DNA of 64,000 bases from Solirubrobacterales bacterium (GTDB taxonomy: Bacteria > Actinomycetota > Thermoleophilia > Solirubrobacterales > Solirubrobacteraceae): contig JAPLCJ010000017.1 of assembly GCA_026392255.1 (NCBI GenBank), positions 62,001-126,000 of the forward strand, written 5' to 3'. The notes under the pieces were generated by a model that saw nothing but the letters and a program-made list of their open reading frames with translations, had not been told where the DNA came from and searched no databases. Positions 17,468-26,464 of the stretch are shown one piece after another. Positions within the stretch are counted from its first letter, which is position 1. The number at the start of each line of letters is the position of its first letter. Position numbers and translations under genes: made by a program.

Positions 17468-19003
17468 TTGAGCACGACACCAGACGGTTCAGCACTGCCA
17501 CCCGTTGACCCACAGCTTCTTGAGGCAACAACGGCTCTCGCGCTTGAGGAGAAGGGCAAGCTCGTTAAGTCGTTGCGCAGAGTCGACATGCTCCTCTTCA
17601 CGATCTGCGCTTTTGTTGGTCTCGACACGCTCGGGCTCGTTGCCTCAAACGGCCCGCAGGGATTCGTTTGGCTGATCGTGCTGGCAGTGGTGTTTGTGCT
17701 GCCCTACGCGCTCCTGATGGCAGAAGTTGGCAGTACCTTCACTGAGCAAGGTGGGCCCTACGAATGGGTAAAGCTTGCTTTCGGCCGCTTCCAAGGTGGG
17801 CTGGCAGCAGTGCTCTACTGGGTTACCAACCCATTCTGGGTAGGCGGCTCACTCGCGTTCATCGCAACTGAGGCTTGGAGCAGCAACATCCATGCCATCG
17901 GCGCTGGTACCCCTGAGGATTACGCGTTCAAGCTGATCTTTATCTGGGTCTCGATCGGCGTTGCCATCGCAGCCCTTAAGCGCGGTAAGTGGATTCCCAA
18001 TGTTGGCGCAATCATCCGTGTTCTTGTTCTCGGTTTCTTCTCAATCACAGCAATCATTTACGGCGCCGAACACGGCTTCCACGGCTTTGGGTTCTCCGAC
18101 ATGTCACCGACGCTCTCAGTGTTCTTAGCTCTCGTTCCACTGCTGCTCTTCAACTACGTGGGCTTTGAACTCCAGAACGGTGCTGCCGAGGAAATGCAGG
18201 ACCCAACCAAGGACGTGCCCAAGTCGGTAATTCAGAGTGGCGCGCTCGGCGTGACCATGTACGCCGTGCCGATTCTCTGCATCCTGCTTGTCCTCCCGCT
18301 TGACAAGGTAACGGGCATCGCAGGCTTCCTTGACGCAGTAGCAGCAACCTTCAGCGTCTACGGCGGAGCAGCCCACGTCCTGACTCAGATCACAGCCATT
18401 GGCTTCATCATCACGCTGCTGACCTCAGGGGCGGTATGGATGATCGGCGGGGACAGAATCCTCGCTGTGGCCTCCTACGACGGTGCGTTCTTCCCATTCT
18501 TTGGCCGTTTCAACGCCAGGTTGGGAACACCGGTAAGGGCCAATGTCCTTTCAGGGCTGGTGGCCTCCGTGTTCATGATCGTTGCCGTGGCAGCATTCGA
18601 CAGCGGTGCGAATTCGAAGTTCTACATCGTGCTGACAATCGCGATCTCCACAACGCTGATGTCCTACCTGTGGATCTTCCCCGCCGCATGGCGACTGCGC
18701 AAGACACACGGGCATGTTCCTCGCCCCTACTCCGTTCCCGGAGGCAAAGCTGGGATGGGACTCGTTGCCGCAATCACCACGTTCTGGGTTGCCCTTGGCA
18801 CCTGGGTTGGCCTGTTTCCAGGCACGCTTGAATCCCTGCTGAACGTGTCATATGACTTCCAAGACACGTGGGGAACAAGCCGCGCAACATATGAGTGGCT
18901 GACGCTCGGCACCCTCGGCGTCGTAATCGCAACTGCAGTAATCGGTTACCTAGTCGGTGGCAAGGTCCGTCGCGACCAGGTTGTAGTGCCGATCAAGAAC
19001 TAG
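17468..19003 (+). CDS. APC-superfamily amino acid permease
   Basis: A membrane protein of about 511 residues with 12 predicted helices. The N-terminal stretch FTICAFVGLDTLGLVASNG and MAEVGSTFTEQGGPYEWVKLAFG match APC transporters of the glutamate/GABA antiporter-like group (the GGPYEW motif is diagnostic). LFNYVGFELQNGAAEEMQDP is the conserved helix 6-7 region. Transport of an amino acid or amine by proton symport or exchange is expected; the substrate is unknown. The start is TTG 17468, set by GGAGG at 17458-17462 with five-base spacing, rather than the in-frame TTG at 17456. The 214-base gap upstream holds no other identifiable feature. Confidence 0.85.
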   Translation: MSTTPDGSALPPVDPQLLEATTALALEEKGKLVKSLRRVDMLLFTICAFVGLDTLGLVASNGPQGFVWLIVLAVVFVLPYALLMAEVGSTFTEQGGPYEWVKLAFGRFQGGLAAVLYWVTNPFWVGGSLAFIATEAWSSNIHAIGAGTPEDYAFKLIFIWVSIGVAIAALKRGKWIPNVGAIIRVLVLGFFSITAIIYGAEHGFHGFGFSDMSPTLSVFLALVPLLLFNYVGFELQNGAAEEMQDPTKDVPKSVIQSGALGVTMYAVPILCILLVLPLDKVTGIAGFLDAVAATFSVYGGAAHVLTQITAIGFIITLLTSGAVWMIGGDRILAVASYDGAFFPFFGRFNARLGTPVRANVLSGLVASVFMIVAVAAFDSGANSKFYIVLTIAISTTLMSYLWIFPAAWRLRKTHGHVPRPYSVPGGKAGMGLVAAITTFWVALGTWVGLFPGTLESLLNVSYDFQDTWGTSRATYEWLTLGTLGVVIATAVIGYLVGGKVRRDQVVVPIKN

Positions 19004-19033
19004 GTAAACGAGACCTAAAAATCGCAAAGGAAT

Positions 19034-19058
19034 AGCGGGCCGACGCGTTCGGCTCGCT
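19034..19058. terminator. Hairpin after the APC permease gene
   Basis: AGCGGGCCGA and TCGGCTCGCT form a ten-pair stem with one G-U around the loop CGCGT. The following ACTCTTGTGG is only weakly T-rich, so termination efficiency is uncertain. The 3' foot touches a TACTCT that may serve as a -10 for the next gene. Confidence 0.45.
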
Positions 19059-19074
19059 ACTCTTGTGGTCGAGC

Positions 19075-20271
19075 ATGATCCGCTTTCTTCGAACAGCCTC
19101 ATCCCGCGCTCTCGGCGCAGCGACCCTCGGCCTCACAGGCCTCCTAGTTGGCGGCGCGATGGTCGCAACCGGCGCTCTCAGCAGCGACGCTAAGCCTGCA
19201 CCGAAGTCACTCGCCCGGGCTGTCGCGGACTCCCAAACGACTCAGGGAACATTCAGCGGAGTAACGGCACGCGTCACCTTCAAGAACAGCCTTATTGACT
19301 CATCCGTTGTCGGGCAGGGCAGGGATCCTCTGCTTGGCGGTGGAAGTGGCCGGCTCTGGGCAGACAACAAGGGGAATCTCCGCATTGAGCTTCAGTCAGA
19401 CGGTGGTGGTGGCGACCTCCAGATCCTGGCCAATGACAAGCAGGTGTGGGTCAGCTACGGCACAACCTCAACCGTCTACCGCGCTGCAATGCCAGCCAGG
19501 GCAGACAAGAAGCGCAAAGCTGACACTCGCACACCAATCACCGTGACAACAGTCGAGCAGGCTTTGAAGGCGATCGCCGGTGACGTGACCATCTCGGACC
19601 CAACACCAGACAACGTTGGCGGACAGCCCGCATACACGGTGACGATGGAACCTAAGGACAAATCCGGTCTGCTCGCAGGAGCGCGGGTCTCATGGGATGC
19701 AACCAACGGTGCTCCGCTCGCTGTCGCACTGCTGGCCAAGGGGCAGACCGACCCAGTGCTTGACCTTCGTGCCACAGACGTCCAGTTCGGGCCTGTTGGC
19801 GAGTCAATGTTTGCCATTACTCCACCGGCTGACGCCAAGGTTGAGAACATGTCAGTTGCGGAACTTCTTGCCAAGGGCAAGGCCGGCAAGGCGAAGTCCA
19901 CCAAGCGCGCCAAGCCTGTCACGGGCCTGACCGCAGTCCAAGCGGCCCTTCCATTCACCGTGAACGCTCCCGCATCGCTTGCGGGAATGGATCGCACTGA
20001 GGTGATGTTGCTGGGCAAGGACAAGTCAGCCGTCATCACATACGGGACCGGCCTCGGCGCCATCGCCGTGATCGAGTCGGCTGCAAAGCCTGCCAAGAAG
20101 GCCAACGCAGGTGGCCTCGAGCTGGCAACAAAGACTGTCGGCGGCGTCACTATCACCGAGTTTGGCACCGCCCTTGGATCAATCGCAATGTTCACCCGAG
20201 ACGGGGTCAGCTACACCCTCGTCGGCTCGGTGACCACAGCGACGCTTGAGTCTGCTGTCCGCGGACTCTGA
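19075..20271 (+). CDS. LolA/RseB-like outer-surface lipid-binding fold protein
   Basis: A 398-residue protein with an N-terminal membrane/signal segment (SRALGAATLGLTGLLVGGAM). The following domain (about 40-250) has the order of a LolA-type half-barrel: TFSGVTARVTFKN, GSGRLWADNKGNLRIELQSDGG, ILANDKQVWVSYGTTSTVYRA, and DVTISDPTPDNVGGQPAYTVTMEPKD. Related actinobacterial proteins (DUF2092 and RseB-like) bind lipids or sense envelope stress. A C-terminal region of about 100 residues, LAGMDRTEVMLLGKDKSAVITYG, is unassigned. It is followed after only eight bases by an ABC ATPase and its permease, suggesting an exporter with a surface-exposed partner. ATG 19075 is preferred to TTG 19063. Confidence 0.65.
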   Translation: MIRFLRTASSRALGAATLGLTGLLVGGAMVATGALSSDAKPAPKSLARAVADSQTTQGTFSGVTARVTFKNSLIDSSVVGQGRDPLLGGGSGRLWADNKGNLRIELQSDGGGGDLQILANDKQVWVSYGTTSTVYRAAMPARADKKRKADTRTPITVTTVEQALKAIAGDVTISDPTPDNVGGQPAYTVTMEPKDKSGLLAGARVSWDATNGAPLAVALLAKGQTDPVLDLRATDVQFGPVGESMFAITPPADAKVENMSVAELLAKGKAGKAKSTKRAKPVTGLTAVQAALPFTVNAPASLAGMDRTEVMLLGKDKSAVITYGTGLGAIAVIESAAKPAKKANAGGLELATKTVGGVTITEFGTALGSIAMFTRDGVSYTLVGSVTTATLESAVRGL

Positions 20272-20279
20272 CCCCCAAG

Positions 20280-21197
20280 ATGGCCTCATCTCCACCCGTA
20301 GAGGTCCACGGCCTCACAAAGCAGTACGGGGACATCACCGCCGTAGACGGAGTTGACCTAACAGTTGAGGCCGGCGACGTGTTTGGCTACCTCGGCCCAA
20401 ATGGAGCCGGCAAGACCACCTCGATGCGAATGATGTTGGGTCTGATCCGCCCCACCGCTGGCGAGGTCAAGCTCTTTGGCAAGGATCCACAGGAATCGAT
20501 CGGCGCGCTCGCAGGCGTTGCGGGGTTCGTTGAAGCCCCACGCTTCTACCCATATCTAGACGCCAAAACAAACCTTGAACTCCTGGCCGCGCTTGACGGA
20601 GACGGCGCCAAAGGTCTGATCCCCGAAGTGCTTGACATCGTCGAGTTGACCGATCGCGCCAAGGACAAGGTCGGCGGCTATTCGCATGGCATGCGTCAGC
20701 GGCTCGGTATTGCGGCGTCGCTGCTTCGCAAGCCCAGGCTACTGATGCTTGACGAGCCAGCAACAGGCTTGGACCCAGCTGGCATGCGCGACATGCGACT
20801 GCTGATCAAGCGCCTCGCCAGCGAGGGCATCACCGTGCTGCTGTCAAGCCACCTGCTGGCCGAAGTAGAGGATGTCTGTGACCGTGTCGCGATCATCCGC
20901 AAAGGCAAGATTGCCTACCAAGGGCAGCTTTCCCAACTGCGTAAGGAAGCAGGTCTCTCCTACTCCCTCAGAACAACCGATGACACTGCGGCCCGCAAGG
21001 TCCTCGACTCCTTCTCTGCCATCACAGACGTGGCGGCCACCGACGACGGGACACTGCGATTCCACCCCGCCGACGAGAGCGCGGTCGCTCAACTCTCCGG
21101 CCAGCTGACTGCTGCTGGGGCAATGATCATTGAGCTTGCGCCCAGATCAGCCACGCTAGAGGAGCTCTTCTTCGAGTTGACGGAAGGGGAGTCATGA
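20280..21197 (+). CDS. ABC exporter ATP-binding protein
   Basis: A 305-residue ATPase of the ABC-2 drug/lipid exporter type. Walker A is GPNGAGKTTS, the signature is YSHGMRQRLGIAASLLR (SHGMR in place of SGGQ, normal for this subgroup), Walker B is LLMLDEPATGLDP, and the H-loop is SSHLLAEVE. A C-terminal extension of about 80 residues after 220 is usual in this group. It powers the permease encoded next (four-base ATGA overlap) and probably works with the LolA-like protein upstream. The exported substrate is unknown. Confidence 0.9.
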   Translation: MASSPPVEVHGLTKQYGDITAVDGVDLTVEAGDVFGYLGPNGAGKTTSMRMMLGLIRPTAGEVKLFGKDPQESIGALAGVAGFVEAPRFYPYLDAKTNLELLAALDGDGAKGLIPEVLDIVELTDRAKDKVGGYSHGMRQRLGIAASLLRKPRLLMLDEPATGLDPAGMRDMRLLIKRLASEGITVLLSSHLLAEVEDVCDRVAIIRKGKIAYQGQLSQLRKEAGLSYSLRTTDDTAARKVLDSFSAITDVAATDDGTLRFHPADESAVAQLSGQLTAAGAMIIELAPRSATLEELFFELTEGES

Positions 21198-22015
21198 GGA
21201 GTCCTTCGGTTTTCACCGTCTACCGATGGGAGCTGCGCAAGCTTCGCGCGCAGAAGCGCACCTACTTAGGCATTGGGGCCGCGATCCTCGTGCCAATGGC
21301 ATTCACGATCGCGGTTGCCCTCCGTCCAGGTGAGCCGCGCGACGTTCCGTTTGGCCGGTACATCCACCAGACCGGGCTTTCGATTCCACTGGTCATGCTG
21401 CTGTTTGGGTCAATCTGGTTCTTCCCGCTGATCACAGCCCTGGTAGCCGGAGACATCGTCGCCAACGAGGACCAGAACGGGACGCTCAAGACGATCCTGA
21501 CCCGCTCCGTGGACCGCACACAGGTCTTCTTCGGCAAGGTGCTGGCAGCGTTCACATACGCCTTCATCGCTGTAGTAATCAGCTCGGGCTTTGCCTTAGT
21601 GGCAGGGCTCATTGTCTCGGGCTACAACCCACTCACCAGCCTCTCTGGCCAGCTTGTCTCAGCCAACGAGGGACTCTCCCTGGTGGGAGCAAGCGTGGCC
21701 GTCTACATGATCCCCATCCTCGCGATCGCTTCGATCGCTCTGATGCTCTCGACCGTCACCCGCAATAGCGCTGCTGCAGTTGTCGGAACGCTGATGTTCA
21801 GCTTGATCCTCCAACTGGTTGTGATCATTCCCGGCCTTGGCGGTTTGCAGCCCTACCTCTTAAGCACCCAGTTCAACTCCTGGCAAGGCCTGTTGCGCAC
21901 CCCAATTGACTGGGATCCAATCATCCGCGCTGCCTGGGTCTCCTCCGCTTATGCAATACCAGCACTGCTGATCGCGCTCGTCGTATTCCTGCGGCGAGAC
22001 GTCACCGGCGGCTAG
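21194..22015 (+). CDS. ABC-2 type exporter permease
   Basis: A 273-residue membrane protein with six predicted helices. The first cytoplasmic part (YRWELRKLRAQKRTYLGIG) and the stretch NEDQNGTLKTILTRSVDRTQVFFGKV are typical of ABC-2 permeases, the latter being the coupling region after helix 2. The start overlaps the ATPase stop by four bases, a sign of translational coupling and stoichiometric assembly. Substrate is not predictable from sequence. The gene ends 13 bases before the convergent arylsulfotransferase-like gene. Confidence 0.85.
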   Translation: MRSPSVFTVYRWELRKLRAQKRTYLGIGAAILVPMAFTIAVALRPGEPRDVPFGRYIHQTGLSIPLVMLLFGSIWFFPLITALVAGDIVANEDQNGTLKTILTRSVDRTQVFFGKVLAAFTYAFIAVVISSGFALVAGLIVSGYNPLTSLSGQLVSANEGLSLVGASVAVYMIPILAIASIALMLSTVTRNSAAAVVGTLMFSLILQLVVIIPGLGGLQPYLLSTQFNSWQGLLRTPIDWDPIIRAAWVSSAYAIPALLIALVVFLRRDVTGG

Positions 22016-22027
22016 ACCAAGTCCGAC

Positions 22028-23494
22028 TTAGGGACTGGCCATCTCGTCCATGCCAGCAATCAGTGTTGCCTCGCTGACTTGGGAAGAGGACACCGGGGTC
22101 GCCCGGTAGGTGAAGTCGATCGGGCTGAACTCAAGGGCAAACACCACGGCGTGGGACTTGTTGTAAGCGCGGATGTAGGGCAAACCACCCCACGCGACTA
22201 GCCAGGCGCCATCCGACATGCGTCGCGCACTGCCACAGCAGCTGCCGCTGCCAATCGCTGGATCTTGGAGCTTCTCCGCCACAGCTGCCGTTTTGCGTGA
22301 GCGATTGATCAGGAACCGCAATACCCGCTGCGGGTGGGACGCCGAAACCCCGTTACGAACAATCGTAGACCCGTTGTCGAGCACGCTCAGTGTTCCGTCC
22401 TTGTTGAGCCTGGCGTCGTGCTGACCGAGCAGATGACGGAGTGGATCCACCCCTGCGTCACCAGTGACAGTCAGGCTCTTTGACGTCGTGGTGCCGCCGA
22501 GCTTCCAGTCGATCTGCCCGTCGGTCTTACGGATGCGAAAGACCCCGGAGACATTCCTGAAAGAGGCAACGATGCCCGTGGTCCCGTCCTCGGCAATCGA
22601 GTTGATGTGGGCAATGTCAACCTTTCGCACTGGTGCAGTGGCGCCATCCTCCTCTGTCCTCGAGACCTGCGGCATGATCGTCTCCGTCAGAGCCAGGTGG
22701 GTTGCTGAAGCCCACGACCAGAGCAGGCGTCCGGAGCTTGAGACCTCTTGAATGTTTGAGTCAATCACCGTTGATGATTGGTCCAGCCCGAGGAACCTCA
22801 GGTCCATTCCGGACCGCTCTGTCTTGGTGGCGAGCAGTGTGGTCCCGCGTGCGGTGAGAATTGCCTCGTGCGCGTCCTGTGTGCCTGCGGTCGCACGGCT
22901 GCTGCCAGATTGAGCGCCGTTCGGGTTGCGGAGCACGAGTGGACCCCCAGAATGCCCAAGAGCAATCTTCCCGCGTGATGTCACGAACACATTGACCAGG
23001 CTCAATGCCTCCTCACGCCACCAGATCGGCACACCACGGCGGTCGGTGATGATCGCGAACGAACAGCGCGCCGGCAGGCCCAGCACGCGGGAGCGGATGT
23101 TGTCGAAGGCCATCATTCCGACAGAGGCGGGGAGCGTTCCGGTCACTGTGAACTTGGGAAAGTCATCGGGAACACAGCGGATCGAATGGCTTGACCTGCC
23201 CGCCGCTGACGTGATTGTCACAACTGTCCGCTCACCTGGGACCAAACTGACCGTGACTGACCTGCTGCCGATCTGACCCGGTGCACGGTCAACGCTGACG
23301 GAAGTCTTGTTATCAGCGCTGATCCCAAGGTTGACGGCACCACCTGGGCATGCGGTGATGAGGTTCTTTACATCCGCTGCAAAGACAGGGCTCAACCCGG
23401 TGGTAGTGGTCAAACTCGGCGAGGCGGCACTTGCGGGCTGGGCACCAATTGCCATCAGAACTGTTGCAACCGCTGTAAGCCGGGCGATCTTCAT
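22028..23494 (-). CDS. Secreted arylsulfotransferase (ASST)-like protein, copy 2
   Basis: A protein of 488 residues, paralogous to the one at 12.35-13.81 kb. It shares the signal peptide and beta-sandwich layout (LTTTTGLSPVFAADVKN), then TQDAHEAILTARGTTLL, LLWSWASATHLALTETIMPQ, KVDIAHINSIAEDG, KLGGTTTSKSL, GQHDARLNKDGTLSVLDNG and the shared ending TYRATPVSSSQVSEATLIAG. Both copies also keep SCCGSARR/VCCGSARK, a paired cysteine that probably matters structurally. ATG 23494 is preferred to GTG 23497. The predicted role is sulfate transfer between phenolic compounds outside the cell, by family only. Flanked by the ABC exporter and citrate synthase. Confidence 0.8.
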   Translation of the reverse strand: MKIARLTAVATVLMAIGAQPASAASPSLTTTTGLSPVFAADVKNLITACPGGAVNLGISADNKTSVSVDRAPGQIGSRSVTVSLVPGERTVVTITSAAGRSSHSIRCVPDDFPKFTVTGTLPASVGMMAFDNIRSRVLGLPARCSFAIITDRRGVPIWWREEALSLVNVFVTSRGKIALGHSGGPLVLRNPNGAQSGSSRATAGTQDAHEAILTARGTTLLATKTERSGMDLRFLGLDQSSTVIDSNIQEVSSSGRLLWSWASATHLALTETIMPQVSRTEEDGATAPVRKVDIAHINSIAEDGTTGIVASFRNVSGVFRIRKTDGQIDWKLGGTTTSKSLTVTGDAGVDPLRHLLGQHDARLNKDGTLSVLDNGSTIVRNGVSASHPQRVLRFLINRSRKTAAVAEKLQDPAIGSGSCCGSARRMSDGAWLVAWGGLPYIRAYNKSHAVVFALEFSPIDFTYRATPVSSSQVSEATLIAGMDEMASP

Positions 23495-23500
23495 CACCCG

Positions 23501-23506
23501 AGGCTA
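23501..23506 (-). promoter_or_regulatory. Putative -10 box TAGCCT, leaderless start
   Basis: On the minus strand TAGCCT is followed by six bases and ATG 23494. Its paralogue has TAGCGT at the same distance, so the arrangement seems conserved between the two copies. Confidence 0.45.
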
Positions 23507-23532
23507 TAAGACGGACGGTCAGTCAGTCGCAA

Positions 23533-24612
23533 TCAGCCAACATCGGCAACAGGCCGAGGGCCTGGACCTACGTACTTCGCACTCGGCCTGATCAAGCGGG
23601 CCTCGCGCTTCTGCTCAAGAATGTGGGCTGACCAGCCGGCCACACGGGCACAGGTGAACATGCTGGTGAACATGTCCGCGGGGATCTGGGCGAAGTCAAG
23701 CACAACCGCCGACCAGAACTCCACATTCGTGGCAAGAACGCGGTCGGGCTTGCGGGCCTTCAGCTCAGCAAGAGCAGCTGTCTCAAGTGCCTCAGCAACC
23801 TCAAACCGAGGAGCGTTGAGCTCCTTGGCAGTGCGACGAAGCACACGTGCGCGAGGATCCTCAGCGCGATAGACGCGGTGACCGAAGCCCATCAGGCGTT
23901 CGCCACTATCGAGAGCCTGCTTGACCCACTTGTCAGCGTCACCCATCTCCGCAACGCCGTCAAGCATTGTAAGAACCCGTGACGGCGCTCCGCCGTGCAG
24001 TGGCCCTGAGAGGGCACCTACAGCGCCTGACAGGGCTGCCGCGCAGTCAGCCCCCGTGGAGGCGATGATGCGGGCCGCGAAGGTGGAGGCGTTCATGCCG
24101 TGCTCTGCTGCGCTGACCCAATAGGCGTCGATTGCCTTGGCATGGTCTGGGTTGACTTCGCCACGCCAACGGAGCAGGAAGCGCTCGGCAATTGTCTTGC
24201 CAGCATCAATCTCAGCCTGTGGCACCCATGCGTGACCTAGGCCGCGAGCGGACTGAGCGACAAACGAGAGCGCCATAACTGATGCCCGTGCAAGGTCGTC
24301 CCTTGCCTTCTCGTCAGTGATGTCAAGGATCTGACCCATGCCCCATTCGGGTGCGAGCATTGCCAAGGCTGACTGCACGTCGACGCGAGGGTCGCCCGAA
24401 CGGACAAGCAGAGGGTGTGGCTCGGCTGGAAGCAGGCCAGGTTCGAAGCTGCCGTCAACCAAAAGTCCCCAGACCTTCTCGTAGGGAACAGTCCCAACGA
24501 GGTCCTCAATGTCAACACCGCGATAGCGAAGCGCGCCACCTTCGCGGTCTGGTTCCGCGATCTCAGTAGCAAATGCGACTACGCCTTCAAGGCCTGACTG
24601 GATTTCACTCAC
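23533..24612 (-). CDS. Citrate synthase (or 2-methylcitrate synthase)
   Basis: A 359-residue enzyme condensing oxaloacetate with an acyl-CoA, the entry of the TCA or methylcitrate cycle. The N-terminus SGLEGVVAFATEIAEPD and LRYRGVDIEDL are typical of the short bacterial form. Active-site histidines lie in GPLHGGAPS and GFGHRVYR, and the catalytic aspartate in VVLDFAQIPADMFTSMF. GTG 24612 is taken as the start, because a longer open frame would run into the divergent amidase gene. Whether acetyl-CoA or propionyl-CoA is preferred is unclear; a methylmalonyl-CoA epimerase at 52.9 kb shows propionate is handled by another route as well. Confidence 0.88.
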   Translation of the reverse strand: MSEIQSGLEGVVAFATEIAEPDREGGALRYRGVDIEDLVGTVPYEKVWGLLVDGSFEPGLLPAEPHPLLVRSGDPRVDVQSALAMLAPEWGMGQILDITDEKARDDLARASVMALSFVAQSARGLGHAWVPQAEIDAGKTIAERFLLRWRGEVNPDHAKAIDAYWVSAAEHGMNASTFAARIIASTGADCAAALSGAVGALSGPLHGGAPSRVLTMLDGVAEMGDADKWVKQALDSGERLMGFGHRVYRAEDPRARVLRRTAKELNAPRFEVAEALETAALAELKARKPDRVLATNVEFWSAVVLDFAQIPADMFTSMFTCARVAGWSAHILEQKREARLIRPSAKYVGPGPRPVADVG

Positions 24613-24678
24613 CCCTTGAGGATGACACGAAACGGCCGGAGTCGTAGGCTTCGATAGGTCACTACCTAAGGAGAGATT

Positions 24679-26106
24679 GTGAGCAACGCCGCCGACCTGA
24701 TGTTCCGCCCCATCCATGAGCTTGCCCAAATGGTCAAGAAAGGCGAGCTAACAGCCCGTGAACTGGTGGAAACTTCGCTATCCCAAATCGAATCTCTCAA
24801 CGGGGAAGTCGGAGCTTTCTCCCATGTGGATGCTGAAGGTGCGTTAGCCGCAGCCGACAAGATCAACTCCGAAGACGACCGGCCTTTTGCCGGTGTGCCG
24901 ATTGCGATCAAGGACAACAAGGCCGTCGCCGGCATGCCTTTGAACTTTGGCGCCAACCTGATGGGCGACTTTGTGGCCCCTTCAGACTCAGCCCTTGTTA
25001 CTAAGTTCCGCGAGGCCGGGTTCATCATCGTTGGCAAGACCAAGCTTCCAGAGTTCGGCCTGATGCCAGTCACAGACCCAACCCGTGGTGGGCCAGCCCG
25101 CAACCCGTGGGACCTGACCCGCACACCAGGTGGCTCATCTGGTGGTTCGGCAGCAGCGGTTGCCTCCGGCATGGTGCCAATTGCGCACGCAAACGACGGT
25201 GGTGGCTCAACCCGAATCCCCGCAGCCTGTTGCGGGCTGGTTGGCCTGAAGGCACAGCGTGGCCGTGTTTCAGTCGCCCCAGAGCTTGGTGACTCCTTCC
25301 TGATTGCGGACGGAGTCCTCACGCGCACAACCGCTGAGTCAGCTGCCGTGCTGGACATCCTCGAGGGTTACGTCACCGGTGACGCAACCTGGGCCACTCC
25401 ACCAACCGAGGCTTACGCCAAAGCTGCAGCGCGCGAGCCAGGCACGCTGCGCATCGGTTGGACAACAGAGCCACCGATTGACGCGCCCGTTGACGGTGAG
25501 GCCGCGGCCGCAGTTGAACGCACTGCCAAGTTGCTTGAGGACATGGGCCATCAGGTTGAAATCGCGGAGCCAGCGTGGAAGAACGACATGCTCGTTCCAC
25601 TTTTCAGCGCCGCGTTTGGACCTGCCGTAGCGACAGCGATCATCTTCGCTCAGATGATCGCCCAGAAGGAAGCGACTGCTGACGACATGGAGCCAATGTC
25701 GTGGATGGTCTGGCAGCAGGCCCAAGCGCTCCCGGCGCCCATGTACCTTGCGGCGATGACCCAGCTGAACGCCTTCTGTCGCGGATTCATGGGCTTCTTT
25801 GAGGAGTACGACCTACTCCTCACACCTGGCCTTGCAGAGCGCCCAGTGAAGATTGGCGAGATTGACCCTCGCAGCGATGACCCTGAGGCAATGTTCGTCC
25901 GCGGCGGTCAGTTCACCCCATTCACGGCCGCGGCCAATGTCACCGGCCAGCCAGCCATCAGCGTGCCAATTGAGCAGCGCGAGGACGGACTTCCGCTGGC
26001 AGTTCAGCTGATGGCCGGCCCTGAGCGCGAGGATCTTCTGCTGCAAGTGGCCGCTCAGCTTGAACAGGCGAGCCCATGGGCAGCACGCAGAGCGCCAAAC
26101 AGCTGA
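24679..26106 (+). CDS. Amidase signature family hydrolase
   Basis: A 475-residue amidase. The Ser-cisSer-Lys triad is visible: K78 in VPIAIKDN, the Ser pair of TPGGSSGGSAAAVASG (about 153-154), and S177 in NDGGGSTRIPAACCGLVGLK as nucleophile. Family members hydrolyse amides, including aliphatic, aryl and glutamyl amides; GatA-type tRNA work is unlikely because no GatB or GatC lies nearby. The GTG start is set by AAGGAGAG at 24668-24675. It is divergent from citrate synthase. The substrate is unknown. Confidence 0.88.
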   Translation: MSNAADLMFRPIHELAQMVKKGELTARELVETSLSQIESLNGEVGAFSHVDAEGALAAADKINSEDDRPFAGVPIAIKDNKAVAGMPLNFGANLMGDFVAPSDSALVTKFREAGFIIVGKTKLPEFGLMPVTDPTRGGPARNPWDLTRTPGGSSGGSAAAVASGMVPIAHANDGGGSTRIPAACCGLVGLKAQRGRVSVAPELGDSFLIADGVLTRTTAESAAVLDILEGYVTGDATWATPPTEAYAKAAAREPGTLRIGWTTEPPIDAPVDGEAAAAVERTAKLLEDMGHQVEIAEPAWKNDMLVPLFSAAFGPAVATAIIFAQMIAQKEATADDMEPMSWMVWQQAQALPAPMYLAAMTQLNAFCRGFMGFFEEYDLLLTPGLAERPVKIGEIDPRSDDPEAMFVRGGQFTPFTAAANVTGQPAISVPIEQREDGLPLAVQLMAGPEREDLLLQVAAQLEQASPWAARRAPNS

Positions 26107-26116
26107 ACGCTTTGAG

Positions 26117-26122
26117 TAGGAT
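26117..26122 (+). promoter_or_regulatory. Putative -10 box of fdxA
   Basis: TAGGAT lies 75 bases before the ferredoxin ATG, leaving a leader with an AAGGAA ribosome site at about 26182-26187. No convincing -35 is visible, so this is tentative. Confidence 0.3.
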
Positions 26123-26197
26123 TGACAAGGACTTCACGCCACAGTTGGCGAAGAAACATCAAACCGCCCCCGAAACACAAGGAACTGACAACGCAAA

Positions 26198-26464
26198 ATG
26201 GCTTATGTAATCGCCGAACCGTGCCTTGACACCAAAGACAACTCCTGTGTGGAGGTCTGCCCAGTCGACTGCATCCACCCGACTCCTGACGAGCCGGACT
26301 ACGACACCGTCAAGCAGCTTTACATCGACCCGGAAGAGTGTATTGACTGCGACGCATGCGTCGAAGCTTGCCCCGTGGACGCGTGCTTTGCCGAAGACCA
26401 GTTGCCCGCCGAGTGGTCCGCATTCACGCAGACCAACGCTGACTACTTCGCCAACCGCGGCTAA
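26198..26464 (+). CDS. fdxA: Seven-iron ferredoxin (FdxA type)
   Basis: An 88-residue ferredoxin with one [3Fe-4S] and one [4Fe-4S] cluster by pattern: C9, C17 and C58 for the first, C21, C48, C51 and C54 for the second. Two further cysteines, C25 and C63, follow the CPVDC pattern. It carries electrons for redox enzymes such as cytochromes P450 or 2-oxoacid oxidoreductases. The leader of about 75 bases after a TAGGAT box (26117-26122) has AAGGAA before the ATG. The loop between the clusters (HPTPDEPDYDTVKQLYIDPEE) is typical of actinobacterial FdxA. It ends one base before the convergent Mrp gene. Confidence 0.93.
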   Translation: MAYVIAEPCLDTKDNSCVEVCPVDCIHPTPDEPDYDTVKQLYIDPEECIDCDACVEACPVDACFAEDQLPAEWSAFTQTNADYFANRG

